Origin: Natronoglomus mannanivorans
Lineage (GTDB): Archaea; Halobacteriota; Halobacteria; Halobacteriales; Natrialbaceae
Assembly: GCA_025517485.1 (NCBI GenBank)
Contig: JAOPKB010000021.1
Span: 1-64,000, forward strand
DNA: 64,000 nt
Direction of reading: 5' to 3'
In this document: positions 16,410 through 25,790 of the stretch, in pieces
Position numbering within the stretch: position 1 is the stretch's first letter
Layout of the letters: the number at the start of each line of letters is the position of its first letter
Translations under genes and position numbers: made by a program
Notes under the pieces: generated by a model
Told to the model about the DNA's origin: nothing
What the model saw: only the letters and a program-made list of their open reading frames with translations
Database searches by the model: none

Positions 16410-17429
16410 CTACGCCGAGGAGACGACCTCGCGAACGTCGTCGACGCCCGCCCGTCGAACGACCGCCCGAATCGGATCTCGAGCACCGGCCAGATTGTCC
16501 GAGTCACCATCGAGAACGACCATTCGGGCGGGACGGCCGGGTTCGATCGGGCCGTAGTCGGCCCCGGCGAGGTCGGCGCCGTTGACGGTCGCCATCCGCA
16601 GAATTTCGCGTGCGGGGACGTCGCTCAGTTTCGCGAGGAACTCCATCTCGCGGAACATCGACGGCGAGTTCAGCATCACGTTGTCCGTCCCGAGCGCGAC
16701 GGTCGTCCGCTCGACGAGGTCCTCGACGGGCGGGACACCGACGTCGGTGACGAGGTTCGACCGCGGACAGACGACCACCGGAATCTCCTCGGCCTCGATT
16801 CGCTCGAGGTGACGCGGTTCGGGGTGGACGACGTGGACCAGAAACTCCGGCTCGAGCTCGAGCGCGGGATCGAGATCGCTCGCGTCACCCTCGCCGGCGT
16901 GGATGCCGAAGGGTTTGCCCGCCTCGCGGGTCGCCGCTCGCTCCTCGTCGAAGACGTCGTCGTTCGCGCCGCTGGCGCCGAAGCCGTCACCCGCGTGCAT
17001 GGCGTCGATCGAGCCGCGGGCCATCGCGACCGCGTCGACAGCCAGTCCGTCGGCCGCCTCGCGGAGCATCTCGACGCCAGCGACGTCACCTTCCCGAAAG
17101 TCGATGCAGGCGGCGGTCCCGCTGCGGTGCATGAACGCGAGCGACCGTCGCATAGCGTCGACGAGGTCCTCGCGGGAGGCCTGGCGGAGCAGTCGGTGTT
17201 TCAGACCGTCCGGCGGCGCGACCAGTTCCTCGAGGGAGAGCCCGCCGCCGGCTTCCTTGGCGATCGAGTCGCCGATGTGGGTGTGGGCGTTGACGAACGC
17301 GGGACAGACGATGTCGGTCGACTCCGTCGTCGCTTCTTCGATTCGCTCGATTCGTCCGTCGTCGACGATCACTCGACCCTCGACGGGCTCGAGATCCGGG
17401 CCGCGAAGGATCGTCCCCGTAATTTCCAT
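16410..17429 (-). CDS. Amidohydrolase-family metal-dependent deaminase/hydrolase
   Basis: A 339-residue protein from the ATG at 17427-17429 (MEITGTILRGPDLEP). It has the amidohydrolase layout: a short beta-sandwich start, then FVNAHTHIGDSIAKEAGGG (metal HxH), HAGEGD after 'FGI', 'HVVHPEPRHLERI', PRSNLVTDVGVPPVEDL, and 'GTDNVMLNSPSMFREM' with the Asp ligand. The motif set resembles the cytosine deaminase and S-adenosylhomocysteine deaminase branch. The substrate is not evident. The longer frame to 17573 adds basic sequence and is rejected. Confidence 0.8.
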   Translation of the reverse strand: MEITGTILRGPDLEPVEGRVIVDDGRIERIEEATTESTDIVCPAFVNAHTHIGDSIAKEAGGGLSLEELVAPPDGLKHRLLRQASREDLVDAMRRSLAFMHRSGTAACIDFREGDVAGVEMLREAADGLAVDAVAMARGSIDAMHAGDGFGASGANDDVFDEERAATREAGKPFGIHAGEGDASDLDPALELEPEFLVHVVHPEPRHLERIEAEEIPVVVCPRSNLVTDVGVPPVEDLVERTTVALGTDNVMLNSPSMFREMEFLAKLSDVPAREILRMATVNGADLAGADYGPIEPGRPARMVVLDGDSDNLAGARDPIRAVVRRAGVDDVREVVSSA

Positions 17430-17673
17430 ACTTTGCGTTTCGGTCGCGTCCTTTTGAAGCGTTTCGTTCGGCGTGGTCGGGCTGCGGCGAGGGCACGAGT
17501 TCGGAGTCTCGACTCGAGAAAGAGACACGACTGTGGCTCGTTTCTGGTTGCGCGAGGAACTCCGGACGAACACGCCGTTGCTTCGCGCGTCGGGACTGGA
17601 GCAGGGACTTACGGCAATGAACGCGGTGACCCGTTCGAGAATCTGCGTCGAGTAGACAAAGAGACGAGGGAAC

Positions 17674-18912
17674 TCATTCTGCGAACTGATCCAGCGTCGC
17701 GTACAGCCCGTCTCGAGTCTCGCTGATCAGCGGCCCGTCGATGTCCAGCCCCAGAATTCGAACCGCGGCGTGGCCAACTTGTTCGCGGACTGCTTCCGGC
17801 GAGTAGACGCCCAGTCGCCACTGGGAGTACTGAGCCGCCCGGAGCGCGTCGACCAGCGGCGACTGGTGACCGAGCCGTCGAATGTCGCCGTTGACCACGA
17901 CGCGACTCGTCGACTCCGTCATCGACGGGCGTCCGGGCACGTCGAGGATGACGCTGTCTTCCGGCACGCCCGCATCGTCGGCGATCTCGCGTTCGAACTC
18001 TCGGATCGACTCGTGGTCTGCCTCGATGATCCCGCCGGGCACGTCGTCGATCTCCGCCCAGACGGCGCGCTTGTAGAGGTCGCGGTGATCGAGCCGTCTC
18101 GAGAACTCCCGAGTGGGGTCGGTTCGTCGGAGCGCGACGATCACGTCGTGATCGTCCATCCGCTGGAGAGTCTCCGCGTCGATCTCGTCCTCGTTGGACT
18201 CGACCTCGAGCAGATGTTCGGTCGCACACCGGAGCATCGCCTTGGCGATCCGGGCGGCGCTGTGGTTGTACACCGTCGGGTTCATCAGCGCCCGGGCGAC
18301 GAGCAGGCTCTCGGCGGTCTGGACGTTCCCCTCCCGCAAGACGAGCTCGCCGTCGACGAAGGTGAGTTCGCGGACGAGCCGCCCGTGGTCGATCGTCCCG
18401 TAGGGAACGCCGGTGTGGTGGGCGTCCCGCACGAGGTAGTCCATCCGGTCGACGTCCAGTTCCCCCGAGACTAGCTGGCCGAATCGGCCCTCGCCCGCGA
18501 CGAGTCCGGCGACGCGCTCGGGCTCGAGGCCGTGTTCTTCCAGTACGGCGGCGACCTGTCCCGACGCGAGGAGGTCGTCGACGTCGTCGTGATAGCGACC
18601 GGTGCGTCGGTAGGTCATGTCCTCGAGATTGTGGCTGAACGGCCCGTGACCCACGTCGTGGAGCAACGCTGCGGCTTGGACGCGGTCGGCCTGCCGTCCC
18701 TCGACGCCGAGGTGCTCGAGGGCTTCACACGCGAGGTGGTAGACGCCGAGGCTGTGCTCGAACCGCGTGTGATTCGCGGAGGGGTAGACGAGCGAGACGG
18801 TACCGAGCTGGGCGATTCCGCGCAGGCGCTGGACCGTCGGCGTGTCGAGCAGGTCGCGTGCGACCCCGTCGATCGTGATGTGGTCGTGCACGCTGTCCTT
18901 GATGATCTTCAT
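17674..18912 (-). CDS. HD-domain phosphohydrolase (dNTPase-like)
   Basis: This 412-residue protein begins MKIIKDSVHDHITIDGVARD and contains the YPSANHTRFEHSLGVYHLA and ALLHDVGHGPFSHNLED motifs (H...HD), later LVSGELDVDRMDYLVRDAHHTG. These are the metal ligands of the SAMHD1/YdhJ-like HD family. In archaea these proteins hydrolyse (d)NTPs or related nucleotides. The C-terminal third, with 'MTESTSRVVVNGDIRRLG', is less conserved. It is divergent from purL with 144 bases between the two starts. Confidence 0.85.
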   Translation of the reverse strand: MKIIKDSVHDHITIDGVARDLLDTPTVQRLRGIAQLGTVSLVYPSANHTRFEHSLGVYHLACEALEHLGVEGRQADRVQAAALLHDVGHGPFSHNLEDMTYRRTGRYHDDVDDLLASGQVAAVLEEHGLEPERVAGLVAGEGRFGQLVSGELDVDRMDYLVRDAHHTGVPYGTIDHGRLVRELTFVDGELVLREGNVQTAESLLVARALMNPTVYNHSAARIAKAMLRCATEHLLEVESNEDEIDAETLQRMDDHDVIVALRRTDPTREFSRRLDHRDLYKRAVWAEIDDVPGGIIEADHESIREFEREIADDAGVPEDSVILDVPGRPSMTESTSRVVVNGDIRRLGHQSPLVDALRAAQYSQWRLGVYSPEAVREQVGHAAVRILGLDIDGPLISETRDGLYATLDQFAE

Positions 18913-19024
18913 TACCGACCGTTCGGGCGAAGCCTACAAAAATCGTGGTCTCGGTCGCGCTGTTCGTCGTCTCTCCCGTTCTCGATCCGAAGCAGATCGA
19001 TACACGAACGTGCACATGGAAACC

Positions 19025-19032
19025 CCTTTACC
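19025..19032 (+). promoter_or_regulatory. TATA-like element of purL
   Basis: CCTTTACC lies about 28 bases before the ATG at 19057, the spacing expected for a leaderless haloarchaeal transcript. It supports this start over the overlapping ATG at 19053. Confidence 0.4.
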
Positions 19033-19056
19033 GACCGGCTTTCAACAGCGGGATGA

Positions 19057-21234
19057 ATGAGTCTTGCCGATTCGGATCGCGAACTCGTCGTCGAGGAACT
19101 GGGCCGAGACCCCACCCCAGCCGAGGCGGCGCTGTTCGAGAACCTCTGGAGCGAACACTGTGCCTACCGCTCCTCGAGACCGCTGCTCTCGGCGTTCGAC
19201 AGCGAGGGCGAGCAGGTCGTCGTCGGGCCGGGTGACGACGCGGCGGTCGTCGCGTTGCCCGCTCACGGGGACGGGGACGGAGATGGAAACGAGGACGGGA
19301 GCGAGGAGAGCGACCAGTACATCACCATGGGCATCGAGAGCCACAACCACCCCTCCTACGTCGATCCGTTCGACGGCGCGGCGACGGGCGTCGGCGGCAT
19401 CGTCCGGGACACGCTCTCGATGGGCGCCTACCCCATCGCACTGACCGACTCGCTGTACTTCGGCGAGTTCGACCGCGAGCACTCCCGCTACCTGTTCGAA
19501 GGCGTCGTCGAGGGGATCAGCCACTACGGCAACTGTATCGGCGTCCCCACGGTCGGCGGCAGCGTCGACTTCCACCCCGACTACGAGGGGAACCCGCTGG
19601 TGAACGTCGCCTGCGTCGGCCTCCTCTCGGCGGACGACCTCGTCACCGCCGTGGCCCAGCAACCGGGCAACAAACTCGTCCTCGTCGGTAACGGCACCGG
19701 TCGGGACGGACTCGGCGGGGCATCCTTCGCCAGCGAGGACCTCGCAGAGGACGCCGAAACCGAAGACCGGCCCGCGGTGCAGGTCGGCGACCCCTACACG
19801 GAGAAGCTGCTGATCGAGGCCAACGAGGAACTCGTCGCCGAGAACCTGCTCGAGTCCGCACGCGACCTCGGCGCGGCGGGACTGGGCGGCGCCTCGAGTG
19901 AGATGGTCGCCAAAGGACGGCTGGGTGCCCACATCGAACTCGAACGGGTTCACCAGCGCGAGCCGAACATGAACGCCCTCGAGATCCTCCTCGCCGAATC
20001 CCAGGAGCGGATGTGTTACGAGGTCGAACCCGGGAACGTCGATCGAGTCCGCGAGATCGCCGAGAAGTACGATCTGGGCTGTTCGGTGATCGGCGAGGTC
20101 ACCGAGGAGAACTACGTCTGTACCTTCGAAGGGGAGACGGTCGTCGACGTCGACGCCTACTTCCTCGGCGAGGGCGCGCCGATGAACGACCTCGAGACCG
20201 AGTCGCCACCGGAGCCCGAGACCGATCTTCCGGACGCGGACCTCGAGGCGGCATTCGACGCGGTCGTCGGCAGCCCGAGCACGGCGTCCAAGCGGTGGGT
20301 CTACCGACAGTACGATCACGAGGTCGGCGTGCGCACGAGCGTGGGGCCGGGTGACGACGCGGCGCTGATCGCAATCAGAGAAAGCGATACCGGCCTCGCC
20401 ATCTCCGCCGGCGCGGCCCCCAACTGGACGAGCGCCGACCCCGAGAACGGCGCGAAGGCCGTCGCCCTCGAGAACGCGACGAACCTCGCGGCCAAGGGTG
20501 CGACGCCGTTGGCGGCAGTGGACTGCCTCAACGGCGGCAACCCCGAGAAACCCGAGGTCTACGGCGGCTTCTCGGGAATCGTCGACGGACTCGCCGAGAT
20601 GTGCTCGACGCTCTCGGTCCCCGTCGTCGGCGGCAACGTCTCGCTGTACAACGACTCCGTCTCCGGCCCGATCCCGCCGACGCCGACGCTCGCGATGGTC
20701 GGCACGAAGGCGGGCTACGAGGCGCCGCCGCTCGAGGCCACACCGGAGGGAGAACTCCTGTTGGTCGGTCAGCGCGACGAGTTCGCCCTCGGCGGCTCCG
20801 AGTACCTCGCGCAGTTCGGCGGCACCGACCGGTTCCCAGCGCTTCCAGACGAACCGGCGGCGTTCGTCGAGACACTGGCCGATATCGCGGACGCCGACGG
20901 CACGCTCGCGGTCCACGACGTCAGCCACGGCGGCCTCGCGGTCGCGCTGGCCGAGATGGTCTCCTCGAATGCGGGTCTCGCAGTCTCGCTCTCGACTGCC
21001 GATCCACGCGGTGCACTGTTCAACGAAGCGGCCGGCCGTGTGCTGATCCAGACGACCGACTCCGAGGCCGTCCGCGAGGCATTCGACGGCGTCGCACCGG
21101 TCGTCTCCCTCGGCCGCGGGACCGACGACGGGACGCTGTCGATCGAGTTCACGGACGACACCGCAAGCACGCTCGCGGCCGACGCGGACACGATTCGCGA
21201 GCTGCGATCGATCATCGAGACGGAACTCGAGTAG
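19057..21234 (+). CDS. purL: Phosphoribosylformylglycinamidine synthase subunit PurL
   Basis: PurL converts FGAR to FGAM in purine synthesis, with PurQ and PurS in archaea. The 725-residue protein has the two AIR-synthase-like halves of small PurL. The first runs through SEHCAYRSSRPLL, VVGPGDDAAVV, ESHNHPSYVDPFDGAATGVGG and FHPDYEGNPLVN; the second through GPGDDAALIAI, NATNLAAKGATPLAAVDCLN and 'HDVSHGGLAVALAEM'. An acidic, repeat-like insert (GDGDGDGNEDGSEESDQ, around residues 70-87) follows the first ATP loop and is unusual for the family. Length is otherwise normal. PurQ and PurS are not in the window. Confidence 0.95.
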   Translation: MSLADSDRELVVEELGRDPTPAEAALFENLWSEHCAYRSSRPLLSAFDSEGEQVVVGPGDDAAVVALPAHGDGDGDGNEDGSEESDQYITMGIESHNHPSYVDPFDGAATGVGGIVRDTLSMGAYPIALTDSLYFGEFDREHSRYLFEGVVEGISHYGNCIGVPTVGGSVDFHPDYEGNPLVNVACVGLLSADDLVTAVAQQPGNKLVLVGNGTGRDGLGGASFASEDLAEDAETEDRPAVQVGDPYTEKLLIEANEELVAENLLESARDLGAAGLGGASSEMVAKGRLGAHIELERVHQREPNMNALEILLAESQERMCYEVEPGNVDRVREIAEKYDLGCSVIGEVTEENYVCTFEGETVVDVDAYFLGEGAPMNDLETESPPEPETDLPDADLEAAFDAVVGSPSTASKRWVYRQYDHEVGVRTSVGPGDDAALIAIRESDTGLAISAGAAPNWTSADPENGAKAVALENATNLAAKGATPLAAVDCLNGGNPEKPEVYGGFSGIVDGLAEMCSTLSVPVVGGNVSLYNDSVSGPIPPTPTLAMVGTKAGYEAPPLEATPEGELLLVGQRDEFALGGSEYLAQFGGTDRFPALPDEPAAFVETLADIADADGTLAVHDVSHGGLAVALAEMVSSNAGLAVSLSTADPRGALFNEAAGRVLIQTTDSEAVREAFDGVAPVVSLGRGTDDGTLSIEFTDDTASTLAADADTIRELRSIIETELE

Positions 21235-21363
21235 AACTCCGTTCACGCCCGTTCGAATCGCTGTGGACGACGGCGACTCGGCTCGATTCGAGTGCTCCCG
21301 GTATCTTGATATGCTTTCGCTACAACTCGTACGACGACTAGCCGTTTCGGAGGACACGGACTG

Positions 21364-21966
21364 ATGGCAGAGTACCCACACGCCCTGATCGTCGAAGACG
21401 AACCCGATCTCGCGAACCTGTACGCCGCTTGGCTACAGGACGCCTGTACGGTCGAGACTGCCTACGACGGCACGCAGGCCCTCGAGTCGATCGACGAATC
21501 GATCGACGTCGTCCTGTTGGATCGACGGATGCCGGGGCTCTCTGGAGACACCGTCCTCGACACGATTCGCGACCGGAACCTCGACTGTCGCGTCGCGATG
21601 GTGACCGCGGTCGAACCGGACTTCGACATCATCGGCATGGGATTCGACGACTACCTCGTCAAACCGGTCTCGAAAGACGAGTTACTCTCGATCATCGACC
21701 AGTTGATGTTGCGCTCGGCCTACGACGAACAGCTTCAGGAGTTCTTCGCACTGGCCTCGAAGAAAGCACTGCTCGACGCCGAGAAGACCGACGCCGAACG
21801 TCGCTCGAGTCAGGAGTACGCGACCCTCGAGGATCGATTGGCGGTGCTCCGGACGACGGTCGACGATACGATGACCGAGTTACTCGAGCGAGACGTGTAC
21901 CGACGGCTCTGCAAGGACATTACCCGTGAATCGGTGGTCGACGTCGACACCGATTCGGACGAGTGA
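21364..21966 (+). CDS. Response regulator with HalX domain
   Basis: The 200-residue protein has a receiver domain: ALIVEDEPDLANLYAAWL with the acidic pocket, phosphoacceptor Asp53 in VVLLDRRMPGLSGD, Thr in MVTAVEPD, and Lys in DDYLVKPVSKDELL. A C-terminal HalX helical domain with 'ASKKALLDAEKTDAERRSSQEYATLEDRL' follows. HalX proteins are haloarchaeal and have no obvious DNA-binding domain. It converges with the kinase-like gene 22086-24107, but that protein lacks the phosphoacceptor His, so the cognate kinase is probably elsewhere. Confidence 0.88.
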   Translation: MAEYPHALIVEDEPDLANLYAAWLQDACTVETAYDGTQALESIDESIDVVLLDRRMPGLSGDTVLDTIRDRNLDCRVAMVTAVEPDFDIIGMGFDDYLVKPVSKDELLSIIDQLMLRSAYDEQLQEFFALASKKALLDAEKTDAERRSSQEYATLEDRLAVLRTTVDDTMTELLERDVYRRLCKDITRESVVDVDTDSDE

Positions 21967-22085
21967 CTGCGAGCGCTGACCGAAATCGTGGCAACCGAAA
22001 CGGGTTCTCTTCTCCATCGATCGTCGGCCGTGTGATCGGGTTCGGTTCGGCTGTACAGTGACTGTCAGTTGCGACGCGACCGTCG

Positions 22086-24107
22086 TCACACCGGCTTGAG
22101 GGTCGTTACGTCGTGGACTTCGAAGCGCGTCCCGCCGTTTTCACCGTTCGAGATCGATACCGACCAGCCGTGGGCCTCGGCGATCGCCCGCGCGACGGCG
22201 AGACCGAGTCCGTCGATGCCGTCGCTGACGTCCGCTGCGGGGTCGAGCACCTGATCGTGGGCCGAGGGTGGGATTTCGGAGGCGTCGTCGAGGAGATAGA
22301 AGCCGCGGGGGGCGTCGGTGTCAGTGCCGAAGCCAGTTCCCTGCTCGTCACCAGTGTCGGCACTGGTACTGGTACTGCTCCCGCGGACACCACCTCTCGA
22401 CACGCCGGACACCCCGGACACCCCAGACAATTCGAACCCGATGAGCCCGACCTGCACCGTCACGTCGCTGGTCGCTCGAGCATCGGCGTCGTTGAAGATC
22501 GTCTCGAGCATGTTGGCGAATCGCTCGGGGTCCGCTCGGAGCGATGCCGACTGCTCGACGACGACGCTGGCGAACTCGATTCGCGAGGCCTCGACCGCCG
22601 TTTCGATCGCGGTCTCGAGGTCGACCCGGGTACGGGTGCCGACGGTCGTCGCGTTGCGCGCGAACTCCTGGATGTCGTCGACGAGTCGCTCCGCCCGGTC
22701 GAGCGTCTCTTCGACGGTGTCCTCTGCGAGCGGGAACTCCCACTCGCTTTGACTGTGGCTTCCCGCGGCCGTCGCTCCACCTCCGGACTCGCTTCGCTCC
22801 TCGAGTGCGTCGGCGACGGCGGTCAGTTCGCGGTCGAGGTCTTCCGAGAGGACGGTCGCGACCGCTTCCAGTCGTTCGGTCTGGCGCTCGAGTCGTTCGG
22901 TTCGTTCGCGTAACACGCGCTCGCGGTCCGCGCGGTCGAGGGCAGCACGGGTGTTCTCGGCGAGCGTCGAGAGGAGGTCGAGATCGGATTCGTCGAATCG
23001 ATGGGGCTCGAGCGCGCCGGTCATGAGCACGCCGTGGGTCCCGATCGGGACGATGATCTCGGAACGGATCGGCGTCTTCGGATTGTAGATCCCCTCGATC
23101 TCTCGGAGGTCGTCGTAGAGTTCGGCCTCGCCGGCCTCGAAGACGTCCCACACGAGTCCCTCGCCCTGTCTGAACCGGGGGAGGCCGCCGAACTCGTCGT
23201 GGGCACCGGCGGTCCCGGCGACGGGGTCGAGGTAGCCGTGTTCGTCGTCGAGTAACCAGACGCCGCTGATCGGGAGGTCGAGCAGGTCGCTCCCGGCGTG
23301 GACGGCGATGGCACAGATCTCTTCTGGATCGTCGGACTGGAGCAGCCAGCGGGTGACCTCGTGTAAGGAGGTGATGATACGCTCGTACTCGCGCTGTTCG
23401 GTGATGTCGCGGACGACGCCCGCGAGTTTGGCCGTGCCATCGTCGACTGGAACCATTCGAACGTTGCCGACACGATCGGTTCCGCTGGCGTCTCGGTACG
23501 GTATCTCGAGCTCGCGGTGGGCCGCGTTTCCGACGTCGAGTTCGTTGATCGCCTGGCCGATGTCGACGGCGTGATCCGTGTCGATGTCGGCCCGCTCGAG
23601 GATGGCTTCGACGTGTTTGCCGACGACCGCCTCGCGGTCGACCCCGAGTCCCCGCTCGAGTGCGTCGTTGATCGAGGCGATGCGGTTGTTCCGGTCGAGG
23701 GTGAAGACGCCGTCTTTGATGGCTTCGACGACGGCGCCGTGCTGGGCGAGTTTCGTCTCGCGATGCTTGCGGTCGGTGACGTCGCGCATGTAGACCGAGA
23801 GCCCGCTCTCGGAGGGGTACGCCTGTGCTTCGAGCCACGTGTCGAGTGGCAGATGGTAGACCTCGAACGAGACCGAGACCTGTTCGTCCATCGCGTGATA
23901 GAACCCGTCGGGAAACTGGGTTTCGACGGTTTCGGGGAACTCGTCCCACATCACCCGCCCGATCAGTTCCTCGCGCGGGCGTTCGAGCAGCGCCTGCGCG
24001 GCGTCGTTGAGGTAGGTAAAGCGCCAGTCGGTATCGAGTGCGAAGAACGCGTCTTCGACGCGGTCGATCACCGACGTCGGAATCGAGCGGGAGGGCTCTT
24101 CTCTCAC
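22086..24107 (-). CDS. PAS-PAS-GAF kinase-like sensor lacking the phosphoacceptor His
   Basis: This 673-residue cytosolic protein starts at GTG (24105-24107). Domains in order are PAS (about 12-115), PAS (about 120-240), GAF (about 245-395) and a coiled-coil into a HisKA-like position (405-440), then a degenerate HATPase. Where other haloarchaeal kinases have LSHDL, this one reads LSEDL: Glu422 replaces the phosphorylated His. The N-box (NMLETIFNDADA) and the 'GLGLAVARAIAEAHGW' G2 box survive, but the DxGxG box is eroded to 'LLDDASEIPPS'. A repeat (GVSGVSGVSRGG) and Ser/Thr linker sit inside the ATPase. It is probably a sensor that binds ligands without phosphotransfer. Confidence 0.8.
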   Translation of the reverse strand: MREEPSRSIPTSVIDRVEDAFFALDTDWRFTYLNDAAQALLERPREELIGRVMWDEFPETVETQFPDGFYHAMDEQVSVSFEVYHLPLDTWLEAQAYPSESGLSVYMRDVTDRKHRETKLAQHGAVVEAIKDGVFTLDRNNRIASINDALERGLGVDREAVVGKHVEAILERADIDTDHAVDIGQAINELDVGNAAHRELEIPYRDASGTDRVGNVRMVPVDDGTAKLAGVVRDITEQREYERIITSLHEVTRWLLQSDDPEEICAIAVHAGSDLLDLPISGVWLLDDEHGYLDPVAGTAGAHDEFGGLPRFRQGEGLVWDVFEAGEAELYDDLREIEGIYNPKTPIRSEIIVPIGTHGVLMTGALEPHRFDESDLDLLSTLAENTRAALDRADRERVLRERTERLERQTERLEAVATVLSEDLDRELTAVADALEERSESGGGATAAGSHSQSEWEFPLAEDTVEETLDRAERLVDDIQEFARNATTVGTRTRVDLETAIETAVEASRIEFASVVVEQSASLRADPERFANMLETIFNDADARATSDVTVQVGLIGFELSGVSGVSGVSRGGVRGSSTSTSADTGDEQGTGFGTDTDAPRGFYLLDDASEIPPSAHDQVLDPAADVSDGIDGLGLAVARAIAEAHGWSVSISNGENGGTRFEVHDVTTLKPV

Positions 24108-24262
24108 GGGTTTCCTCCGCGGTCGGTCTCGATCGCACTCTCGGTGTCAGTTTCAGATCTAATTTCGATTTCAGTTCCAGTTTCAGCTTCGGCCCCGTCG
24201 CTCGACGTCCCCACTCGTAGTCGCTCGACCCCCTCGCCGGCTGAAACCTCTGGACTGCTCAT
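24104..24262 (-). CDS. Small acidic ORF coupled to the kinase-like gene
   Basis: This frame gives 52 residues, beginning MSSPEVSAGEGVERLRVGTS and ending TESAIETDRGGNP. It stops in a 4-base GTGA overlap with the start of the PAS-GAF gene, an arrangement typical of coupled haloarchaeal genes. Its composition (Glu, Thr, Ser rich) is acidic, as expected for a real haloarchaeal protein. I recognise no family. It could be a leader ORF that sets translation of the sensor gene, or a true microprotein. Confidence 0.4.
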   Translation of the reverse strand: MSSPEVSAGEGVERLRVGTSSDGAEAETGTEIEIRSETDTESAIETDRGGNP

Positions 24263-24403
24263 CGATGCGTGTCGTTAGCACGTACTTACACAGGTGGTTA
24301 TTTGAGTGTCGTGGCCGAGCGATTGACGAGTTCCGCTGTTCGCTATCTGCCGTCTGGACCCACGTTCGTATCTCCCTCGTCCACTCGAGTCGCTCGACCG
24401 CCC

Positions 24404-25705
24404 TCAAAAGAAGTCTCGAAGATAGCCCGGTGTCGGTGTCGTCGGAAAGAGCGTCTCGAGACGCTCTATCACTCGCTCCTCGGAGCCATCGAGCGTGAGC
24501 CGACCCGCCCGCCTGAGAGTCCGGGCCGACCGGTAGCCGACGGCGAGTTGCGAGAGCGCGCCGACGTCGATCGTCGCGTCCGGATCCGTCGTCACAGGTT
24601 CGCAGGCCACCGCTGTCGTGTCACTCTCGGACGACACGCCGAGGCTGAAGACGCCGTCGTTCCACTCGACCAGCGGATCTTCGACCGCGAGGGTAACGGG
24701 CTCTCGACTCTCAGCTCTGGACTCCTCGGCGCGCTCGAGATGCGCGTACGACAGCGCCGAAAGCGTCTCCGCGACGTCGACGATCCGGACCATCGGACCC
24801 AGCTTCACCGTGCAGTCGACGTCGTGGGGGTCCCCGACCAGGTCGAGCAGTCGCGACTCTTCGGGAGCGGGGAGTCGAACCCGCCCGACCTGCGAGTCGT
24901 GATTGGCGCAAAACGAAAGCAGTGCGAGGTGGGCCTCGTGGTCGACGAACGCCAGTTCGGTGACGGCCATGGTGGGTTCGTCTCTCCCGTCTTCTTCCTC
25001 GACCGTGTAAGTGAGATACCCCCGCACCTCGCCGTCACGTTCCCACGCGTAGACGAACGGATCCGTCTCCCAACTCGAGAACACGCGGTGGCGCCACCAC
25101 TCCTCCTCCCGGACGAGCGAGAGCCCGTACGCACTCGAGTGGGCCTCGTAGGTGGGGGCGAGCGACTCGTAGTCGTCGGCCTCGAGCCGAGAGAACGAGC
25201 CCTCGTTCCGTCTTTCGTCGGCGGCGAACGCGAGCGTCTCCGGATCGCACTCGTAGACCGTCCGCTTGTTGCAGGTGTCCCAGCCGTACTGCCGATAGAA
25301 CGCGTACTCGAACGGCCAGAGGACCGAGAAGCGAGCGCCCCGGTCGCGATACTCCGCGAGCGAGTGACGGAGAAGGTCTCGAACGAACCCGATACGGCGG
25401 TTTTCCGGCGGCGTGGCGACCGCGGAGAGTCCGGGTGCGGCGTGGACGTCGCCGCGAACGCGGGCGTCGAACCAGTGGTGACGACAGACACAGAGCGGTC
25501 GCTCGAGGTCGTCGTCTCCGGTATCGGCGGACTCCCCATCGGGATACAACCCGCGTCGACTCCCGAGTTTCGCACGTTCGGGTTCTTCTTCGGGGTCGTA
25601 CTCCGACTCCGACGCCGACGGCCCCTCCTCGGGTGCGAACGCGTAGCTGACGTACTCGTGGAACACGTCCCGCTGCTCGTCGGGAAGCGGGCGATAGTCG
25701 GTCAT
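24404..25705 (-). CDS. Eis-like GNAT N-acetyltransferase with SCP2-like C-terminus
   Basis: A 433-residue protein with an N-terminal GNAT fold: YAFAPEEGP, WFDARVRGDVHAAPGLSAV, and the acetyl-CoA motif ATPPENRRIGFVRDLLRHSL, then LWPFEYAFYRQYGW. A second GNAT-like half follows, with RGYLTYTVEEE, and a C-terminal sterol-carrier-like domain that holds 'LAVEDPLVEWNDGVFSLG'. This is the layout of the Eis (enhanced intracellular survival) family, which acetylates amines. Length fits. The substrate in haloarchaea is unknown. Confidence 0.8.
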   Translation of the reverse strand: MTDYRPLPDEQRDVFHEYVSYAFAPEEGPSASESEYDPEEEPERAKLGSRRGLYPDGESADTGDDDLERPLCVCRHHWFDARVRGDVHAAPGLSAVATPPENRRIGFVRDLLRHSLAEYRDRGARFSVLWPFEYAFYRQYGWDTCNKRTVYECDPETLAFAADERRNEGSFSRLEADDYESLAPTYEAHSSAYGLSLVREEEWWRHRVFSSWETDPFVYAWERDGEVRGYLTYTVEEEDGRDEPTMAVTELAFVDHEAHLALLSFCANHDSQVGRVRLPAPEESRLLDLVGDPHDVDCTVKLGPMVRIVDVAETLSALSYAHLERAEESRAESREPVTLAVEDPLVEWNDGVFSLGVSSESDTTAVACEPVTTDPDATIDVGALSQLAVGYRSARTLRRAGRLTLDGSEERVIERLETLFPTTPTPGYLRDFF

Positions 25706-25790
25706 ACGGGAGAGAGCGCACGGAACCGAAAAGTAGGTTCGGGAGTCGTGTTAGCACGTTCGTCGCGCGCCTCTCGATCGAGTGGCCGAC

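Noticed and set aside
19042..21381. Open frame of 779 codons antisense to purL
   Set aside because: It is the third-position shadow of a high-GC gene; its composition (Arg, Val, Asp, Gly, His) has no motif and PurL on the other strand is unambiguous.
22348..24138. Open frame of 596 codons in another frame of the PAS-GAF sensor gene
   Set aside because: Arg/Pro-rich shadow; PAS, GAF and ATPase motifs are in the other frame.
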